64,000 nt of DNA, taken from the NCBI GenBank assembly GCA_022821545.1, contig JAJEDJ010000032.1, forward strand, positions 54,587-118,586. The letters are read 5' to 3'. A model generated the notes under the pieces. The model was not told the DNA's origin. It worked only from the letters and a program-made list of their open reading frames with translations, and did no database searches. This document shows, piece by piece, positions 45,726 through 54,995 of the stretch (position 1 is its first letter; each line of letters opens with the position of its first letter). A program made the translations under genes and the position numbers. This stretch comes from Caldilineaceae bacterium (GTDB lineage: Bacteria > Chloroflexota > Anaerolineae > Caldilineales > Caldilineaceae).

Positions 45726-48338
45726 TCAGCGGTCACTGGCCACAATCCACTGCAACAGCTGATCACCGTGCTCCTTGACCAGCGCGGTGGCCCGCTCCGA
45801 ATCGGCGGCTTCGGCCCGTATTTCGAAGAGCGGCTGCTCGGGGTTGGGGCCGATGTGGACCCACTCCTCGGCGCCGAAGTGGATCTTCAGACCATCGATC
45901 GTGACGACGCCATCCCCCTGGTAGCTCTGATTCAGCAGCCGCATGACCGTTCCCTTAGCCTCCCACGGGCAGTCCACGCGATGGTGTGCCATGAAGAAAT
46001 GCGGCAGACCGGCAACGATCTCACTGACCGCTGCCTGACGCAGGCCAAGATATTCGAGCAGCCGCACGGTCGCCAGCAGCCCGTCCGAAACCGGCTGCAG
46101 ATCGGGGAAAATGAAATGGCCTGCCCCATCGGTGGCGAACAGCACATCCCCGTCCGCCGCGCGCATCAGGTCCCGCAGGTCGTTCTGGGTGAAGACGATC
46201 TGACCGTCGTACCGGTCTACGACCGTCTCGAAGGCACGCGGCAACACCGCGGGCAGGGCGACCCGGGCGCCGGGATTGGCGTGCATCGCCAGCTCCAACA
46301 GAAGTAACGCCGCCGTCAGATCGTCCAGCACGACGCCCCTCTCGTCGATCAGAAAGACCCTTTCGCCGTCTACATCGAGCTTGACGCCCACGCCGGCATC
46401 GAGCACGCCCATGATCTTGGCCATATGCTGGAGCTGGTGGCGGAACTGATCGGCAACGGACGGTCTGCCGTCATCGCGCAGCGCGCCCAGCTTCGGCCCA
46501 TTCAGAGGCAGATAGTCGACTTCGAGGAGGTTGAGAATTTTCGACATCGTTTCGCCGCCCAGGCCGTGGGAGGTATCGACGACGATCTGGGGATGGACGT
46601 GGGGGGCCGTGGCGAGGACGCGGTCCCGGTCGACACCGGCGACAAAGCTCTCAATATAGCCTGCCGTGGGGTCGGCGGGATAGTCGATCTGCCCGACCTC
46701 GTCGAGGAAGGCGCGCCGGAAATCCTCGCGCGAGAAGCTGCGTTCGACGGAGCGTTCGGCAACCCGGCTCTGGTCCAGGCCCTGGCTGTCCATGAAGCGG
46801 AAGTCGACGACGCGCTGGTCGAGGGGGCTGAGACGGACATGCACGCCGGCCGCGGCCGAAGCGTTGGTACGAACGAAGTGACGAACGACGGGCACCGGCG
46901 CCTCGCCCAGGTCCCAGACGTCCACGCCGGCGCTGGACAGACCGCTCATCAGGGCGCGGATCAACATGCGGGAGCTGCGGTGTGAGTCCCGGTTGATGAC
47001 GACGTAACTGCCGCGCGGGAGGTTGGCGCCGAGACTGCTGCCGAGCTTGGCCGCGAATTCGGGCGTAAAATCGACATTGACTACGCCGCTGACACCGGCT
47101 CTGCCGAAAAGAGAGCGGCGCCCGCGGCTGCCCCAGATGATGCTCTCCCGCACCACCGCGCCCGGCTCGATGCGCTTGTTCGGCCACAGCTTCACGTCGG
47201 GATGCACAACACAGTTCTCGTCCAGCACACAGTTGTCGCCGATGACGACGTCCTCATAGGCGATGGTCCCGCTCTTGAGACTGCACTGGCGGCAGATGAT
47301 CGCCCCCAACAGCTCGCAGGTTTCCCCTATGTACGTGTTGCGCCAGACGACGCAGTGCTCCAGGCGGCTGTACCGGTCCACGATGGTGTAATCGCGGACC
47401 ACACACGGCCCCTGGATCGTCACACCCTCCTTGATTTTTACGGCGTTGCCGAGATAGACAGGCCCGTCAATGCGTGCGTCGGCGGCGATCTCCACGTCCG
47501 CGCCCAGGATCAGGTCGCCGCGCCGGCGCGCGCCTTCAAACAGGGACGCGTTGCCCTCGCCGTCTTCGCCTGGATTGGACGGTTCAACGGCTTCGGCCGG
47601 CGCGGTTGCGCCGAGCGGCTGGGGCAGCCAGACCTTGCCGCTGATGAGGTCGGCGTTGGCGCGCATGTACTCGCCGATCGTGCCGACGTCACACCAGTAG
47701 CCCTCGGCCACGTAGGCTTGCAGCCGCTCCCCCCGTTGCAGGAGATCGGGGAACAGCTCGGTGGAAAAGTCGTAGGCGACGTCGTCGGGGATATAGTCCA
47801 GGACCGCCGGTTCGAGCACATAGATGCCGGTGTTCACACGGTCGGAGCGGACCGCGCTCCAGTCCGGCTTTTCGAGGAACTGGGTGATGTTGCCGCTTTC
47901 GTCGCTGACAACTGCGCCGTATTCAAGAGGGTTGGGAACGGAATAGACCGCGAGCGTGGCAAGAACGCCCGCTGTAATGTGATGTTGGACGGCGGCCTGG
48001 AGGTTGAAGTCGGTCAGGGCGTCGCCGCTGATAACCAGAAAGGTATCGTTGAGATGGCCGGCGGCGTTCTTGACGCCCCCGGCGGTGCCCAGGGGCATCT
48101 CTTCGACCACATAGGTAATATCGAGGCCGAGAGCGCTGCCGTCACCGTAAAAGTCCTGGATCACCGAAGGCAGATACTGGAGGGTAATCACGACCTCGGT
48201 AATGCCGTGATATTTGAGCAACTCAAGAATATGGCCGAGCACCGGCTTGTCGACAAGGGGGACCATCGGCTTGGGACGCCCAATCGTCAGTGGACGCAAG
48301 CGGGAGCCTTCTCCGCCGGCCATGACTACGGCTTTCAT
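45726..48338 (-). CDS. Nucleotidyltransferase / left-handed beta-helix / phosphohexomutase-like fusion (mannose-1-phosphate guanylyltransferase type)
   Basis: About 870 residues. The N-terminal ~235 form a sugar-1-phosphate nucleotidyltransferase with [12 protein letters not shown], the [12 protein letters not shown] motif and [10 protein letters not shown] hexapeptide left-handed beta helix follows (about residues 255-370). The last ~500 residues have the phosphomannomutase fold, but the usual catalytic Ser loop (TASHNP type) is replaced by [15 protein letters not shown] and the metal loop is DVDGERVF. Fusions of this type occur in Cyanobacteria and Chloroflexota. The nucleotidyl transfer activity looks intact; mutase activity is doubtful. 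The ATG at 48338 is chosen. Confidence 0.9.
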   Translation of the reverse strand: MKAVVMAGGEGSRLRPLTIGRPKPMVPLVDKPVLGHILELLKYHGITEVVITLQYLPSVIQDFYGDGSALGLDITYVVEEMPLGTAGGVKNAAGHLNDTFLVISGDALTDFNLQAAVQHHITAGVLATLAVYSVPNPLEYGAVVSDESGNITQFLEKPDWSAVRSDRVNTGIYVLEPAVLDYIPDDVAYDFSTELFPDLLQRGERLQAYVAEGYWCDVGTIGEYMRANADLISGKVWLPQPLGATAPAEAVEPSNPGEDGEGNASLFEGARRRGDLILGADVEIAADARIDGPVYLGNAVKIKEGVTIQGPCVVRDYTIVDRYSRLEHCVVWRNTYIGETCELLGAIICRQCSLKSGTIAYEDVVIGDNCVLDENCVVHPDVKLWPNKRIEPGAVVRESIIWGSRGRRSLFGRAGVSGVVNVDFTPEFAAKLGSSLGANLPRGSYVVINRDSHRSSRMLIRALMSGLSSAGVDVWDLGEAPVPVVRHFVRTNASAAAGVHVRLSPLDQRVVDFRFMDSQGLDQSRVAERSVERSFSREDFRRAFLDEVGQIDYPADPTAGYIESFVAGVDRDRVLATAPHVHPQIVVDTSHGLGGETMSKILNLLEVDYLPLNGPKLGALRDDGRPSVADQFRHQLQHMAKIMGVLDAGVGVKLDVDGERVFLIDERGVVLDDLTAALLLLELAMHANPGARVALPAVLPRAFETVVDRYDGQIVFTQNDLRDLMRAADGDVLFATDGAGHFIFPDLQPVSDGLLATVRLLEYLGLRQAAVSEIVAGLPHFFMAHHRVDCPWEAKGTVMRLLNQSYQGDGVVTIDGLKIHFGAEEWVHIGPNPEQPLFEIRAEAADSERATALVKEHGDQLLQWIVASDR

Positions 48339-48365
48339 AATCTGTGTCCAGTGACCGCTGCTCAA

Positions 48366-48440
48366 CGGCAAGAAAAGAGCGGAGAGAACGGCAACAGCGC
48401 GCCCCTCTCATCCCCTTTCCTCAATCCTCACGCCTCGCAC
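48366..48440. repeat. Polypurine/polypyrimidine dispersed repeat, copy near sugar-nucleotide gene
   Basis: GGCAAGAAAAGAGCGGAGAG and the following AACGGCAACAGCGCGCCCCTCTCATCC align with the reverse complement of the repeat inside the SCO1664-family gene (48748-48838), with an internal deletion. The copy occupies the gap between the two genes on the minus strand. Confidence 0.6.
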
Positions 48441-48460
48441 AGGGCAACTGGCCGCCGCCG

Positions 48461-49372
48461 CTAGATCGGCGGCCAGGGATAGTTCCGCTGGTGAACGGGC
48501 GGCGATGGATACTGGCGGGAAGTGAGCAGCTCGCTGATGCGGCGGCGCAGGGCTTCCAGTTCGGGCTCGCTGAGCAGCAGGCCCAGCGTACGATGCACCG
48601 GACCGGTGTCGACCAGGCCCCGCAGCGACTTCAGGTCGGCGAGCAGCCCTTCTTCGATGGTCTCTCCGGCAAACTCCCAGATAACGGTGCGCAGCTTATA
48701 CTGATGATGGAAGCAGATGCCGTGGTCGATGGCCCACATATGCGCGGGGCGAGGAGTGAGGAGTGAGGAATGAGGAGTGAGAGGCGAGTATGCCGTTCTC
48801 TCTTTCCTCTCTTCTCTCCGCTCTTTTCTCGCCGTTTCATAAAGACAGTGCCCCGCCTTGCGGTCGGCGTTGTTGATGAGATAGTCGAAGAGGGTGAGGC
48901 GGCGCAAGGCGGGGGCGTAGCGGGCGTCCTCGCGCATATTGAAGTAGTGTATGTCCGGGTCGCACTCGATGAAAAACTGAATGCTGCCCGGCCCGCGCGG
49001 CCCGTCGCGCAGGACGGTGGGCGGCACAAGGCGCCAACCCAGGGCTTCGCTGACGAGAAAGGCCGCGGTCTCGCGCTGGCATAGCGTGCCCGCCGGGAAA
49101 TCCCACAGCGGATTCTCGCCGCGGCGCGGTTTGTAGACGGCCGGAATTTCGTGCTGATGGTGATGGACGGTGGCCAGAAAAGTGTAATTGGAGCTGTATG
49201 GCAGCAGCCCCTTCTCTTCGATTGTCCCTTCTGCCAGGGCGCTCAATATCGCGCCGTCCGCCGTCGCGGCCGGGCCGCCGCGCCCGTCCTGCTCGGCAAC
49301 GGGCGGTCTGCCGCCATCCACGTCGCGGCTGTTGTCTTCACTATGCACCCGCTGTTCGAGGTTGTCCATCAT
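48461..49372 (-). CDS. SCO1664-family protein (PI3/4-kinase-like fold) carrying a repeat-derived insert
   Basis: 303-residue protein of the SCO1664 family, a PI3/4-kinase-like fold found beside DUF3090 and a phosphatase in Actinobacteria and Chloroflexota. Family blocks are [52 protein letters not shown] and [10 protein letters not shown], with the kinase-like D-x-x-x-N and D-H-G positions kept. Between the last two blocks an in-frame insert of about 30 residues ([13 protein letters not shown] and [12 protein letters not shown]) matches a polypurine repeat. Whether the kinase still works with the insert is unknown. The N-terminal ~40 residues are low complexity, so the start is uncertain. Confidence 0.85.
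   Translation of the reverse strand: MMDNLEQRVHSEDNSRDVDGGRPPVAEQDGRGGPAATADGAILSALAEGTIEEKGLLPYSSNYTFLATVHHHQHEIPAVYKPRRGENPLWDFPAGTLCQRETAAFLVSEALGWRLVPPTVLRDGPRGPGSIQFFIECDPDIHYFNMREDARYAPALRRLTLFDYLINNADRKAGHCLYETARKERREERKERTAYSPLTPHSSLLTPRPAHMWAIDHGICFHHQYKLRTVIWEFAGETIEEGLLADLKSLRGLVDTGPVHRTLGLLLSEPELEALRRRISELLTSRQYPSPPVHQRNYPWPPI
48748..48838. repeat. Polypurine repeat inserted in frame in the SCO1664-family gene
   Basis: GAGGAGTGAGGAGTGAGGA is followed by GAGAGGCGAGTATGCCGTTC and a pyrimidine run TCTCTTTCCTCTCTTCTC. It divides two conserved kinase-like blocks without breaking the frame. Relatives occur at 48366-48440 and 39288-39332, and more loosely at 33540-33606 and 8251-8282. 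Confidence 0.7.
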
Positions 49373-49373
49373 C

Positions 49374-49457
49374 AGGTAGTGGATAGTGAATGGTGGATAG
49401 TGAATGGTGGATTGTGGTCAGTAACTGCCGCTGCCATGCACTGTCCACTAACCACTG
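49374..49457. repeat. GTGG-rich dispersed intergenic repeat, copy 2
   Basis: Tandem GGATAGTGAATGGT units run from about 49380 and are followed at 49439-49455 by CACTGTCCACTAACCAC, the exact reverse complement of 17 bases at 10230-10246. The two halves can pair partly into a hairpin. It fills the gap between the SCO1664 and DUF3090 genes. Confidence 0.65.
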
Positions 49458-49463
49458 GTGTTC

Positions 49464-50048
49464 CTAAATGGACAGCGGAAATGCGTGGCCGTTCGTGCGC
49501 GGGCAGAAATGACCGTCCGGCTCGATAACGCGTCCGCACAGGGGGCAGTCCGGCCGGCCCGCGGCCACGACCTGCAGGGCATGTTCGCTCAGGGAGCGCA
49601 TCTGCGACCGCGTTGCATAGAAGCGGGCCTTCAGGTCGTTGCCCTCGTCATCAACCAATTCGGGGCTGGGTGGACCCGCGGCCAGGTCCTGCTCCTCCTC
49701 GCCGACATCCGGGATGGCCTGTGCGATCAGGACCATCAGGTCCTGCCGTTCATCGTATCCCAGCCCGAGTTGCCCGACGCGAAAGGCCGGCTCCAGCGGT
49801 TCGCGCAGGCTGAGAACGCTGGTCTCTTGCTCGACGGCCGGCAGGTCGGCGCGTTCCTTTTCCAGCTCCTCCAACAGTTGCAGAATCGAGGTTGCAAGGG
49901 CGGCCACCTGCTCCTTTTCCATGATCAACGTGGCCATATCGCCGCCCTGGCGGGCCTGCAAAAAGAAGGTGCGCTGACCGGGGCGCCCGACCGCATCGGC
50001 AACGATTGCGCTAACTGGATTGAAGTCGAAGGTAAACTGTGATTCCAT
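49464..50048 (-). CDS. DUF3090-family protein
   Basis: 194-residue protein of the DUF3090 family. It starts with a beta-rich part containing GRPGQRTFFLQARQG and ends with a zinc-ribbon-like CPLCGRVIEPDGHFCPRTNGH, whose three Cys and final His may bind metal. The function is unknown in all organisms. It is consistently found next to a histidine-phosphatase-family gene and the SCO1664 kinase-like gene, which is exactly the order here. The start is the ATG at 50048, 31 bases after the phosphatase gene. Confidence 0.9.
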   Translation of the reverse strand: MESQFTFDFNPVSAIVADAVGRPGQRTFFLQARQGGDMATLIMEKEQVAALATSILQLLEELEKERADLPAVEQETSVLSLREPLEPAFRVGQLGLGYDERQDLMVLIAQAIPDVGEEEQDLAAGPPSPELVDDEGNDLKARFYATRSQMRSLSEHALQVVAAGRPDCPLCGRVIEPDGHFCPRTNGHAFPLSI

Positions 50049-50079
50049 ATGCCTGTTGCAGGTGATCCGTAAATCGAGC

Positions 50080-50862
50080 TCAGCTATCTCTTTTCAACTT
50101 TATCACAGGGAATCCACCGCTGTCATTCATGGCCAGGATGCTTGGTCCAAAACGGTGAAAGGCGACCACGCTGATCGATGCCGTGCTGATCTGGATGCGC
50201 TGGAAGAGATCGAGCGGCGTGCCCAGATAGTAGGCCAGGCTCGTGCGCAGGACATCGCCGTGGGCAAAGGCGGCAACGACCTCGCCCGTATGCGCTGTGC
50301 GGATGCGTTCCAGCGTTGTAATGACGCGATTCTGCACCTCTCGCAGCGTTTCTCCCCCTGGGAAGCGGAAGCCGCCCGGGAAAACCTGCACCAGTCTCCA
50401 CTCCGGCCGTTTGCTCAGCTCCTTCAGCTCGCCCCCGCGCCATTCGCCGTAATCGACCTCCAGGATGCCCGGCTCAACCGAGACCGGCAGATCCAGCGCC
50501 GCGGCCAGCGGTTGGGCCGTCTCCAGGCAGCGCAGCAGCGGGCTGGAGTACACGGCGGTGATCGGCTGAACCTTCAGACGTTCGGCAATCTGTTGGGCCT
50601 GCTCCTTCCCCTTCTCGTTCAGAGGAACACTGGGCGTCCGTCCCGCCAGCGCGCCCCGTTCCGTCCATTCATTTTCACCGTGGCGAATCAGAAAAAGATA
50701 CGTAGGCCGCGGGGATTCTTCCTTTTCGCGTTCGTCATCGCCCTGGCCTTCCGCCCTGTCTTCCCCCTTGTCTGTCGCCCCGTCTGCCGCATTGTCCTTC
50801 GCTGCGTCCGGCTCCCCTGTTGTTACGCTCTTGTCCTCGATCAAACCTGTCTCTCTCCCCAA
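50080..50862 (-). CDS. Histidine-phosphatase-family protein (MSMEG_4193-type phosphomutase-like)
   Basis: 260 residues. The phosphoglycerate-mutase-like core starts at about residue 54 with the catalytic LIRHGENEW. The second His is in FAHGDVLR, with the conserved Arg in SSPLLRCLETA and the Glu in ILEVDYGEWRG. The first ~50 residues form an acidic, Asp/Glu/Gly-rich extension of low complexity. The start is a TTG at 50862; another TTG six codons later is equally possible. With DUF3090 and the SCO1664-family gene it forms a conserved three-gene set of unknown pathway. Confidence 0.88.
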   Translation of the reverse strand: MGRETGLIEDKSVTTGEPDAAKDNAADGATDKGEDRAEGQGDDEREKEESPRPTYLFLIRHGENEWTERGALAGRTPSVPLNEKGKEQAQQIAERLKVQPITAVYSSPLLRCLETAQPLAAALDLPVSVEPGILEVDYGEWRGGELKELSKRPEWRLVQVFPGGFRFPGGETLREVQNRVITTLERIRTAHTGEVVAAFAHGDVLRTSLAYYLGTPLDLFQRIQISTASISVVAFHRFGPSILAMNDSGGFPVIKLKRDS

Positions 50863-51261
50863 GGAGTAGCTTCCCGCGTGTACGGATCAATTACACTGTC
50901 ATTGTAACCGTGATCCGGCCCTGTGTAAATGCGGGATGAGCAGCGGGGGCGGTGACAGCGACGCTGCGGGTTCCTTTTAAGCAGATGGGCGGCCCTGGGC
51001 GGTTCAGATAAAGTCGACCGCACAGGAAGCCCGCAGAGCGCCCCATATCGCTTGGGGAGCCTGGGCTACCTTGCAATTCATAAGCGTTATCGCCTACACT
51101 TGGCAAGCTAAAAAGACCATCTCGTCATCTCCCCAATAAAGATATTGCTCTCTGGAATCAAATTATAATCGTTCAGAGCGGATCTCAACGGGAGTCGAAC
51201 CGGGGTACGCCAACAAGGCGCTCCACGCGGTGAAACACTTCAAATATCATTCGGTGATCTG
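50863..51261. other. Gene-free boundary between core trio and accessory island
   Basis: About 400 bases with no supported gene. The left part is GC-rich like the core and the right part AT-richer like the island. On the minus strand, 51181-51210 contains GGTTCGACTCCCGTTGAGATC, which resembles the 3' half of a tRNA T-arm and acceptor. The 5' T-stem does not pair, so a tRNA is not called. The region must contain the promoter of the operon starting at 51262. Confidence 0.5.
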
Positions 51262-51618
51262 ATGAAAGTGCCGGGGGCCGAACATGCCGTCGTGGACATT
51301 CGCAAACTGCGTGATTACTGCCTGAATTCGACGCATGAACGTGGGAAACACAAGGCTCGTCTTTTTGTCGCTACCCTTGGCATAACTTCTGATGATGCAC
51401 AAGAGTTACGCAGTGTCTTGTTGGAAGCGGTCAAGACACACGACGCACAATTGGGACGACGTGACGCGTATGGCCAACGCTACAATGTAGACTTCGAGCT
51501 TGTCTGGCTTGGCAGACGGGCGACAGTGCGAACTGCCTGGATTATCGAGCATAATTCGGACACGCCGAGATTGACATCTTGCTTTCCGCTGTCGAATGTA
51601 GGAGGTGAGAGCACATGA
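51262..51618 (+). CDS. DUF6883-family small protein, first gene of island operon
   Basis: 118-residue protein resembling DUF6883: an N-terminal AEHAVVDIRKLRDYCLN, then HERGKHKARLFVATLGI, then YGQRYNVDFELVWLGRRATVRTAWII and a final block with PRLTSCFPL. Free-standing DUF6883 genes often precede a DUF4926 gene, an arrangement thought to be toxin-antitoxin- or immunity-like; here the DUF4926 part is fused to a helicase. The helicase ATG overlaps this stop by 4 bases, and its ribosome binding site (GGAGGTGA) lies inside this gene. The ribosome binding site of this gene itself is weak. Function is unknown. Confidence 0.72.
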   Translation: MKVPGAEHAVVDIRKLRDYCLNSTHERGKHKARLFVATLGITSDDAQELRSVLLEAVKTHDAQLGRRDAYGQRYNVDFELVWLGRRATVRTAWIIEHNSDTPRLTSCFPLSNVGGEST

Positions 51619-54600
51619 ATATCAAACTACTCGATGTAGTTGCTTTGACAAGCGATATCCCCGAATACAATCTCCGGCGCGGGCAAGTCGGTACAGTCGT
51701 AGAGATTCTTGCAAACGGCAATGCGTTTGAAGTTGAGTTCAGCGACATTGACGGACGCGCCCACGAATCAGTTGGTCTATCTCCGGATCAGATTGAGATC
51801 GACGAAAGTGAGCGTCCCCTTAAGATCGAAGAACATTCCCCCGAATTCTCACCAGGCCAAATTGTGATATTGAGGTCCGATCCCTCCATGAAAGGCGCGG
51901 TCCTCGAAGTGGTGCCGGGCCAGCCTGAGAACCGCGTCAAGGTATTTGCAGGGGGGACCATCCAGTCTTATTACACCTCTCAATTGAAAGTTGAAGCACA
52001 ACGTGATGAAGCTCAGCTTCTTTCGCTTGACCAGTTTCACGCCTATCTGACTGCCCTTCAGATTCGGCATCCCAGCTTGTCGACGTTGTATTCGCTCAAC
52101 GCGGCGCGCGTTGACTTTATACCCTATCAGTTCCGCCCTGTCCTGAGATTCATTCGGTCAGATCGCCCGAGGTTGCTAATCGCGGATGGTGTCGGCGTCG
52201 GCAAGACCATTGAGGCTGGATTGATCCTCCGGGAACTACAGGCCAGACGGGATATCAGGTCCGTTCTCATCATATGTCCCCGTCCCTTGGTGACCGAGCA
52301 CAAGTGGGAGAACGAGATGAGACGCTTTGAGGAGCGTTTCATTCCTCTTGATGGTCGTACGTTGAGATACTGTATTAACGAGTTGGATCTGGAAGGCGTA
52401 TGGCCTGATCAGCATCAGAAAGTCATACTCCCTTATTCATTATTCGACGATGCACTCCTTTACGGTTCAGGGCCTGAGGGCAAGCGAAGACCCAGAAAGG
52501 GTCTTTTGGATTTGGATCCGCCTCCGCGTTTCGACCTCGTGATCGTGGATGAAGCGCATCATATCCGAAACCAGGAGACCTACGCCCACAGGGCCGTACG
52601 GTTCTTCTGCGATCATGCGGAAGCGGCGGTGTTCCTGACCGCTACCCCAATCCAGCTTGGCAGCCATGATCTGTTTGTTCTGCTGAACGCGCTTCGCCCC
52701 GACCTTATCCTCGATCAGGAAAGCTTCGAACATATGGCGGAGCCAAACCCGTTTATCAACCAGGCGGTGAACCACGCTCGCGCCCAGGATCAGGATTGGA
52801 CGGCGAGGACGGCGGAATCTCTTGAACAGGCAGCCTCAACTTCCTGGGGACAAGCGATCCTCCTCCGCAACCCCGAATTCAACCAGATCAGAGAACGTGT
52901 CTCAGCCTGGGGAGATTCAGGTCAACAGGTTATCAAATCCGGCGTTGCCGCCCACAAGCTACTGCGAGAAGCCCCCCCAACTTGGCACGCATCTGCTACG
53001 CAGAGTAGTGCCGATGAAGATGAAAGAGTTCAACTCATCACGGACATCGAGGCGCTGCATACGTTCTCAGGCATTATCAACCGAACGCGGCGGCGCGACA
53101 TAGGTGAGTTCACGATTCGAAAATCCGAGACCGTAGCCGTTTCGTTCACAACCGACCAGAAAAAGCTTCACGACGACCTGCTCCAGGTACAGGCGGAGAT
53201 CTTCAGCCGGCTTCACAGTGATATCAGCATCAAATTTCTGATGACGACGATCAGACGCCAGGCTGCAAGCTGTCTCTTTGGGCTTGTGCCATTTCTCGAG
53301 AACATCTTGAACCGTCACATTGACGAATTGGAATGGACCGAAGCCGACAACACGGCGCCGGTTCTGCGAAGTGATGCCGTCGACTCCATCCAGCTGAAGA
53401 TTCAGGCCGTTCTTGAGCAGGCGCGCGCGCTCGACCCGTCCGATCCGAAGTATGAACGCCTTCACGATATCATCCGAGAAAAGCAGGACCTGCCCAACAA
53501 CAAGGTGATGCTGTTCAGCAGCTTTCGCCATACACTGCACTATCTGTACGAACGTCTCAGGGCAGATGGGCTGCGGGTGGGAATGCTCCACGGCGGGACG
53601 CCCGATGAAGAGCGCCTTGCGCTTCGCAATCGTTTCGCGATGCCGCGAGAAGACAGCAACACTCTCGATATTCTGCTTTTTTCGGAAATCGGTTGTGAAG
53701 GGTTGGATTACCAGTTCTGCGACTGCATTGTGAACTATGATATGCCGTGGAACCCGATGCGGGTTGAGCAACGAATCGGCCGCATCGACAGGGTAGGCCA
53801 GAAGAGTGAAACTGTCGCCATTGTCAATCTGATCACGCCGGGGACGGTGGACGCCGACATCTATGAGCGCTGTCTCGTTCGCATTGGCGTGTTCGAGAGC
53901 GCTCTCGGTGGCAGTGAAGAGATTCTCGGGGACATCACCAGGGAGATCAGGAGTATCGCTGAAAACTATACTCTGAGCGAAGAAGAGCGCGGGGTTCAAT
54001 TGCAGCAGTTGGCGGATAACAAGATTCGCCTGGTACAGGAGCAGGCGGCGCTGGAGCAAAAACAGATGGAGCTCTTCGGCATCCGTCTTCCTGAAGACCG
54101 GATGAAGAGGGAGATTGAAGACGCCTCCAGTTTCTGGTTGACTTCGGCGTCCATACACAGGCTCGTCGCTCTCTATCTACAGCAGGCATGTGGGCGAGAT
54201 CAGGAGTTCATCCTCGGCGAACGCCCCCTGAAGACGCTCCGCCTCTCACAGGAGGCGCGTACCATCCTGTTGCGTGATCTGCAGAAACTTCCCCGCCAGG
54301 ACGCGATCGCCTATCGTGAATGGGAAAACTGGCTGAAAGGCGCGGATCAACATCTGTCCATCACTTTCGAATCGGACTGCGCCACAGAACATCCTGATGC
54401 CGCTTTCGTCATGCCGTTGCATCCTCTGGTGAAACAGGCGGCGGCACTGCTGTCGGATATGGATCGGAAAGCGGTCGCCAAGTTGAAGGTGCAGGCCAAC
54501 GAGGTACCCGCAGGCCGTTACGAATTTGTCATCTACCAGTGGCAGTTCCACGGCATCAGAGAGGACCTGGCGCTCAAACCAATCGCCTCGCCGGACGCTG

Positions 54601-54995
54601 TAACGCCGCATCTTGACCGTCTCCTTGAGAAAGCGGTGGATGTCGCGCGCGATGAGCAGGGAGACAGCGACCCTCCCGTTTGGGACGAACTGGAGGCGCA
54701 GCATTATCAACTATGGTCTGCAGCACGCGCCGAGCATCAACAACGGACGCAAGAGCTGGCCGCGTACCGCAGAGAAAGCCTGTCAACCAGTCATAAAGCA
54801 CGCCTGGGCCTTCTCAATGAGCAGCTTGAACAAGCGGACAACGAAAAGATACGGAGGATGCGCCGGTCGCAAATCGACAGCGCAGAGGCCGACTTCACCC
54901 GGCGAATCCAGGAGTTGGATAGGGCTATTGAGAGAGCGGATGTAATCCACGAACCTGTAGCATACGGGGTCTTGATCGTAAAGGAAATACAATGA
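51615..54995 (+). CDS. SNF2-family helicase/translocase with N-terminal DUF4926 domain
   Basis: 1126-residue protein. Residues about 3-62 match DUF4926 (LLDVVALTSDIP, RRGQVGTVVEIL). A small SH3-like segment (PGQIVILRSDPSMKGAV) follows, then a superfamily 2 core: Walker A GVGVGKT (192-198), DEAH at 312-315, LTATPIQ, and in the second RecA domain CEGLDYQF and QRIGRIDR (719-726). The C-terminal third is helical with charged coiled-coil stretches. All ATPase motifs are intact, so it should translocate on or remodel nucleic acid complexes, like RapA/HepA or DISARM DrmD. The start is fixed by GGAGGTGA six bases upstream. It overlaps genes on both sides by 4 bases. Confidence 0.9.
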   Translation: MNIKLLDVVALTSDIPEYNLRRGQVGTVVEILANGNAFEVEFSDIDGRAHESVGLSPDQIEIDESERPLKIEEHSPEFSPGQIVILRSDPSMKGAVLEVVPGQPENRVKVFAGGTIQSYYTSQLKVEAQRDEAQLLSLDQFHAYLTALQIRHPSLSTLYSLNAARVDFIPYQFRPVLRFIRSDRPRLLIADGVGVGKTIEAGLILRELQARRDIRSVLIICPRPLVTEHKWENEMRRFEERFIPLDGRTLRYCINELDLEGVWPDQHQKVILPYSLFDDALLYGSGPEGKRRPRKGLLDLDPPPRFDLVIVDEAHHIRNQETYAHRAVRFFCDHAEAAVFLTATPIQLGSHDLFVLLNALRPDLILDQESFEHMAEPNPFINQAVNHARAQDQDWTARTAESLEQAASTSWGQAILLRNPEFNQIRERVSAWGDSGQQVIKSGVAAHKLLREAPPTWHASATQSSADEDERVQLITDIEALHTFSGIINRTRRRDIGEFTIRKSETVAVSFTTDQKKLHDDLLQVQAEIFSRLHSDISIKFLMTTIRRQAASCLFGLVPFLENILNRHIDELEWTEADNTAPVLRSDAVDSIQLKIQAVLEQARALDPSDPKYERLHDIIREKQDLPNNKVMLFSSFRHTLHYLYERLRADGLRVGMLHGGTPDEERLALRNRFAMPREDSNTLDILLFSEIGCEGLDYQFCDCIVNYDMPWNPMRVEQRIGRIDRVGQKSETVAIVNLITPGTVDADIYERCLVRIGVFESALGGSEEILGDITREIRSIAENYTLSEEERGVQLQQLADNKIRLVQEQAALEQKQMELFGIRLPEDRMKREIEDASSFWLTSASIHRLVALYLQQACGRDQEFILGERPLKTLRLSQEARTILLRDLQKLPRQDAIAYREWENWLKGADQHLSITFESDCATEHPDAAFVMPLHPLVKQAAALLSDMDRKAVAKLKVQANEVPAGRYEFVIYQWQFHGIREDLALKPIASPDAVTPHLDRLLEKAVDVARDEQGDSDPPVWDELEAQHYQLWSAARAEHQQRTQELAAYRRESLSTSHKARLGLLNEQLEQADNEKIRRMRRSQIDSAEADFTRRIQELDRAIERADVIHEPVAYGVLIVKEIQ

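Noticed and set aside
51181..51235. tRNA-like sequence on the minus strand at the island edge
   Set aside because: GGTTCGACTCCCGTT looks like a T-loop with its 3' stem, but the 5' T-stem strand does not pair and no D-arm, anticodon arm or 5' acceptor strand is found. It could be an attachment-site relic, which I cannot support.
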